Assembly: GCA_034505955.1 (NCBI GenBank)
Contig: JAPDQK010000024.1
Span: 1-64,000 of the forward strand
Direction: 5' to 3'
DNA: 64,000 nucleotides
Origin: Zhuqueibacter pondensis
GTDB taxonomy: Bacteria > Zhuqueibacterota > Zhuqueibacteria > Zhuqueibacterales > Zhuqueibacteraceae
Shown here: one piece after another, positions 61,671 to 64,000 of the stretch
Layout of the letters: every line of letters starts with the position of its first letter
Position numbering within the stretch: the stretch's first letter is position 1
Made by a program: the position numbers and the translations under genes
The notes under the pieces: model-generated
Database searches by the model: none
Seen by the model: the letters and a program-made list of their open reading frames with translations, nothing else
Told to the model about the DNA's origin: nothing

Positions 61671-61782
61671 CTATTGGCCAGGGCAGCGAACGCAGCCCCC
61701 CATTGGCACTGACTTTAGACGCAACCAGAACTTCAGCAGCTATTGCATGATCAGTTGCTCCCCAGAGACATGTTTTTCCCCC

Positions 61783-62868
61783 TCACTCCACCCAATCCGA
61801 GATAAACACGTTCGTCTGCCGCGGCGCTGCGGCATTACGATTGGAACAGAACAGCAGTTTTTTCCCATCCGGGCTGAACATTGGGAAACCGTCGAAATCC
61901 TCGTAATAAGTCACACGTTCCAGCTCGGTTCCGTCAAGATTGATCAAATAGAGATCGAAGTTGCGGCGCTTGGGATCCGCGTAGTTGGAGGCAAAGATGA
62001 TCTTTTTGCCACTGGGATGAAAAAAGGGCGCAAAGCTGGCTGCGCCGAGGCTGGTCACCTGTCGCTGGTTGGTGCCGTCGGCATTCATCACAAAAATCTC
62101 CAGCTTGCTCGGGCGAATCAAATTATCTTTCAACAAATCTTGGTAGTCTTTGAGTTCCTCCGGTGTTTGTGGGTGTGCAGCCCGGTAGACGATGTGGTTG
62201 CCATCGAGAGAAAAAAATGGGCCGCCGTCGTAGCCCGGTGTGTTGGTTAAGCGGCGAACTTCAGTTCCGTCGACATTCATAATATAGATGTCCAGATCGC
62301 CGTCGCGCACCGAAGTGAAAACAATCTTCTTGCCATCCGGTGAAACTGTCGCTTCGGCATCGTAGCCGGGCGTGCTGGTGAGCTGTTGCAAGTTCGTGCC
62401 GTCATCGCGGGCCATAAAAATATCATACTCGGGATAAAGCGCCCACACATAACCACGCTGCATACTGGGAGGAGGCGGGCAGGCTTCGCCGCCGAGATGT
62501 GTCGAAGAATAAATAATGTGCTTGTTGTCTTTCAAGAAATACCCGCACGTCGTTCGTCCCTTACCGGTGCTCACCAGTTTGGGCCTGGCTTTCTTTTTCA
62601 GTTCCAGTGTGAAAATCTGATCGCAGTGAAAAGGCGGGCGGGTGGATTGGAAGATGATTCGCTGTGGTTGTGTGCCAAAGCTGAAATATGCCTCGGCAGA
62701 ATTTTCACCCTCGCGGGTAAGCTGGCGTATGTTGGCAAGATGCTTTTCCCCGGGAAAGATCAACGGACTGGAGTCAGTTTTCGGCTCTGACGCTGTCTGA
62801 CTGTCTGAAAACATCCTGTTGAAAATCGTTACGGCGGTAAACAAAACGACGATGAGGTGTTTGTGCAT
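61783..62868 (-). CDS. TolB-like WD40/PD40 beta-propeller protein
   Basis: From ATG 62868 the product has 361 residues with a signal peptide (HLIVVLFTAVTIF). PD40 blades repeat: ATVSPDGKKIVFTSVRDGDLDIYIMNVDG, FSLDGNHIVYRA, FHPSGKKIIFASNYADP, MFSPDGKKLLFCSNR (each split by loops), with DGT-x-LQQLT, DGTEVRRLT, DGTNQRQVT and DGTELERVT between. Such periplasmic propellers bind proteins or have lost peptidase partners. It is read toward the plus-strand GWxTD gene; the two stops are 112 bp apart. Confidence 0.85.
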   Translation of the reverse strand: MHKHLIVVLFTAVTIFNRMFSDSQTASEPKTDSSPLIFPGEKHLANIRQLTREGENSAEAYFSFGTQPQRIIFQSTRPPFHCDQIFTLELKKKARPKLVSTGKGRTTCGYFLKDNKHIIYSSTHLGGEACPPPPSMQRGYVWALYPEYDIFMARDDGTNLQQLTSTPGYDAEATVSPDGKKIVFTSVRDGDLDIYIMNVDGTEVRRLTNTPGYDGGPFFSLDGNHIVYRAAHPQTPEELKDYQDLLKDNLIRPSKLEIFVMNADGTNQRQVTSLGAASFAPFFHPSGKKIIFASNYADPKRRNFDLYLINLDGTELERVTYYEDFDGFPMFSPDGKKLLFCSNRNAAAPRQTNVFISDWVE

Positions 62869-63050
62869 ACAATTTATCCGAGTTACGAGTTGCAATGAAA
62901 ATCAATAGCCTTCCATTTCAGCCGGGTGCATCGGGAATCCGGCCGATGCTCGGCCGGTGCCACGGTTTTTGTCAATCAGCAAAAGTACAAGGCCAATCGG
63001 CCAAAGCAGGATTTTGATCAAGGGGCAGTCAGGCGGTTCGCTGCATTCCG

Positions 63051-64000
63051 TTACACCGCACATTGACGCAAAATTTCTGTTGCTCTTTCCGGCGGCACCC
63101 AATTAACCTGAAAGCCGGCGACGATATCAAAGTCGCTGCCGCCACGCAAGCGGGGCGTGATCTCGATATGCCAATGGAAATCGCGCTCGACGGTTTTCCA
63201 ATAGCCACGCTGCCGGCCGGCAAGCAGATTGGGGCCGGAATGCACGATGATGACATAATTGGGATCGCCCAACGCCTGGCGAATTTCCATCAACACCAAT
63301 TTCAATAATTGCGCGAGCGCAGGCAGCTCGTTGTTCCATTCAAAAAGAGTTTCGTGCCGTTTCGGCAGCAGCCAAATCTCAAAGGGCGTTCTCGAGGCGA
63401 AAGGACTGAGTGCCACAAAACTGTCGTTTTCGGCGACAATCCGTTGCGCGGCTTCCAGCTCCTGCCGGATCATGTCGCAGAAAATGCAGCGCTCCTTGAG
63501 CAGAAAGTACTGTTGCGCATTCATCAACTCTTCGCGGACACGGCGTGGCGTGATCGGCGTGGCGATGACGTGACTCAGGGAATGGCGCAGGCTGGGACCA
63601 CGGCGCCCTTCGCCGACACTTTTATAGATGAGAACAAAGCGAAATCTCGCATCGCGCTTGAGGTCGAGTACGCGCTCGCGGTAAGCGGTCAATGCGTCGG
63701 CAATTTCACTTTCGCTCAGATCGGTCAGGATTTTGCCGTGTTCCGGTGTTTCGACAATGAGCTCATGCGCGCCGATCCCATCCAACATATCGTAAATGCC
63801 GAGACCACGGTTGTTGATCTCGCCATGAATTTGCAGCACCGGAAAGCGCTCCGGCACCACGCGCACGCGCCAACCGGGCTCGTTGCGTGCCGAATTATCC
63901 GGACGGATGGCAAAAATCTCCGGCAGGGTTTCGCTTTCATGGCCGGCGCAGAATTCACAGGATTCGCCCGGTTGTGAATGCCGCAACCGGCGAAAACCAT
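63051..64000 (-). CDS. galactose-1-phosphate uridylyltransferase-like protein, 5' end beyond the right edge
   Basis: The frame is open through the right edge (residues GFRRLRH precede HSQPGESCEFC), so the start is outside. The visible 316 residues show both HIT-like halves: CEFCAGHE and later CIFCDMI as zinc-type Cys pairs, PNRF-like VPERFPVLQ, AHELIVETPEHG, and FHWHIEITPR. In GalT the nucleophile is the second His of HPHSQ; here the aligned stretch is RHSLSHVIATP, so HPH becomes HSL. Unless the flanking His takes over, uridylyl transfer should fail. It may be a different nucleotidyltransferase or phosphorylase of this superfamily. Confidence 0.78.
   Translation of the reverse strand, partial: GFRRLRHSQPGESCEFCAGHESETLPEIFAIRPDNSARNEPGWRVRVVPERFPVLQIHGEINNRGLGIYDMLDGIGAHELIVETPEHGKILTDLSESEIADALTAYRERVLDLKRDARFRFVLIYKSVGEGRRGPSLRHSLSHVIATPITPRRVREELMNAQQYFLLKERCIFCDMIRQELEAAQRIVAENDSFVALSPFASRTPFEIWLLPKRHETLFEWNNELPALAQLLKLVLMEIRQALGDPNYVIIVHSGPNLLAGRQRGYWKTVERDFHWHIEITPRLRGGSDFDIVAGFQVNWVPPERATEILRQCAV

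Noticed and set aside
63309..63977. Plus-strand frame of 222 codons at the right end
   Set aside because: It is antisense to the GalT-like gene, which has the cysteine pairs and HWH motif in the right order.

Overview
The window reads as chromosomal DNA of a Gram-negative bacterium from the wider Fibrobacterota-Chlorobiota-Bacteroidota neighbourhood, most likely an uncultured lineage such as KSB1 or Calditrichota. This rests on C-terminal sorting tails of the NYPNPFNP type, a PorV/PorQ-like barrel, a TonB-dependent receptor with a carboxypeptidase-like N-terminal domain, a GWxTD-domain protein, many lipoproteins, and clear AGGAGG-type ribosome binding sites, which true Bacteroidota mostly lack. 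Taxonomy is inference; no rRNA gene or marker set is present.

Region 1 (1-22 kb, all minus strand) looks like one catabolic locus for chitin or another GlcNAc-containing polymer. In transcription order it holds a NagC/ROK-type repressor with its own promoter and palindromic operator, a ROK sugar kinase, an SSS sodium:solute symporter, a GH20 hexosaminidase, a NagX/HGSNAT-like membrane acyltransferase, an SMP-30-like lipoprotein, a TonB-dependent receptor, a large surface protein with an FnIII domain and sorting tail, a PorV-like barrel, a TIG/beta-propeller lipoprotein, a duplicated beta-sandwich protein with sorting tail, a CE4-like deacetylase with sorting tail, and a GH18-like lipoprotein cut by the left edge. 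No SusD is present.

Region 2 (22-32 kb, minus) holds a TonB-like protein, a dicarboxylate/amino-acid symporter, a Na+/H+ antiporter-like protein, small unknown proteins, an unusual Fpg-family glycosylase, a periplasmic thioredoxin and a phospholipase D family enzyme. Region 3 (32-44.5 kb, plus) holds a fused alpha-beta 2-oxoacid dehydrogenase E1, a MITE-like insertion beside a truncated small gene, ddl, a DUF5678-retropepsin-like protein, an arginase-fold protein, a methyltransferase, a SpoIID-domain lipoprotein, thiI, trmI and a universal stress protein.

Region 4 (44.6-52 kb, minus) holds an outer-membrane barrel, a PBP4-type DD-peptidase, a Nudix protein, pduL and an acylating aldehyde dehydrogenase with a C-terminal helix like a microcompartment targeting peptide, plus three decayed genes. 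Region 5 (52-61.7 kb, plus) holds a lipoprotein/barrel pair, serS, a class II aldolase with a similar C-terminal helix, a SecY-like protein fused to zinc domains and a DUF2007-like tail, and a GWxTD protein. The right end (minus) has a TolB-like propeller protein and a GalT-like protein that lacks the nucleophilic histidine.

The intergenic spaces are crowded with palindromic repeats of at least three families, some nested in each other, and with rho-independent terminators. No tRNA, rRNA or CRISPR array was seen.
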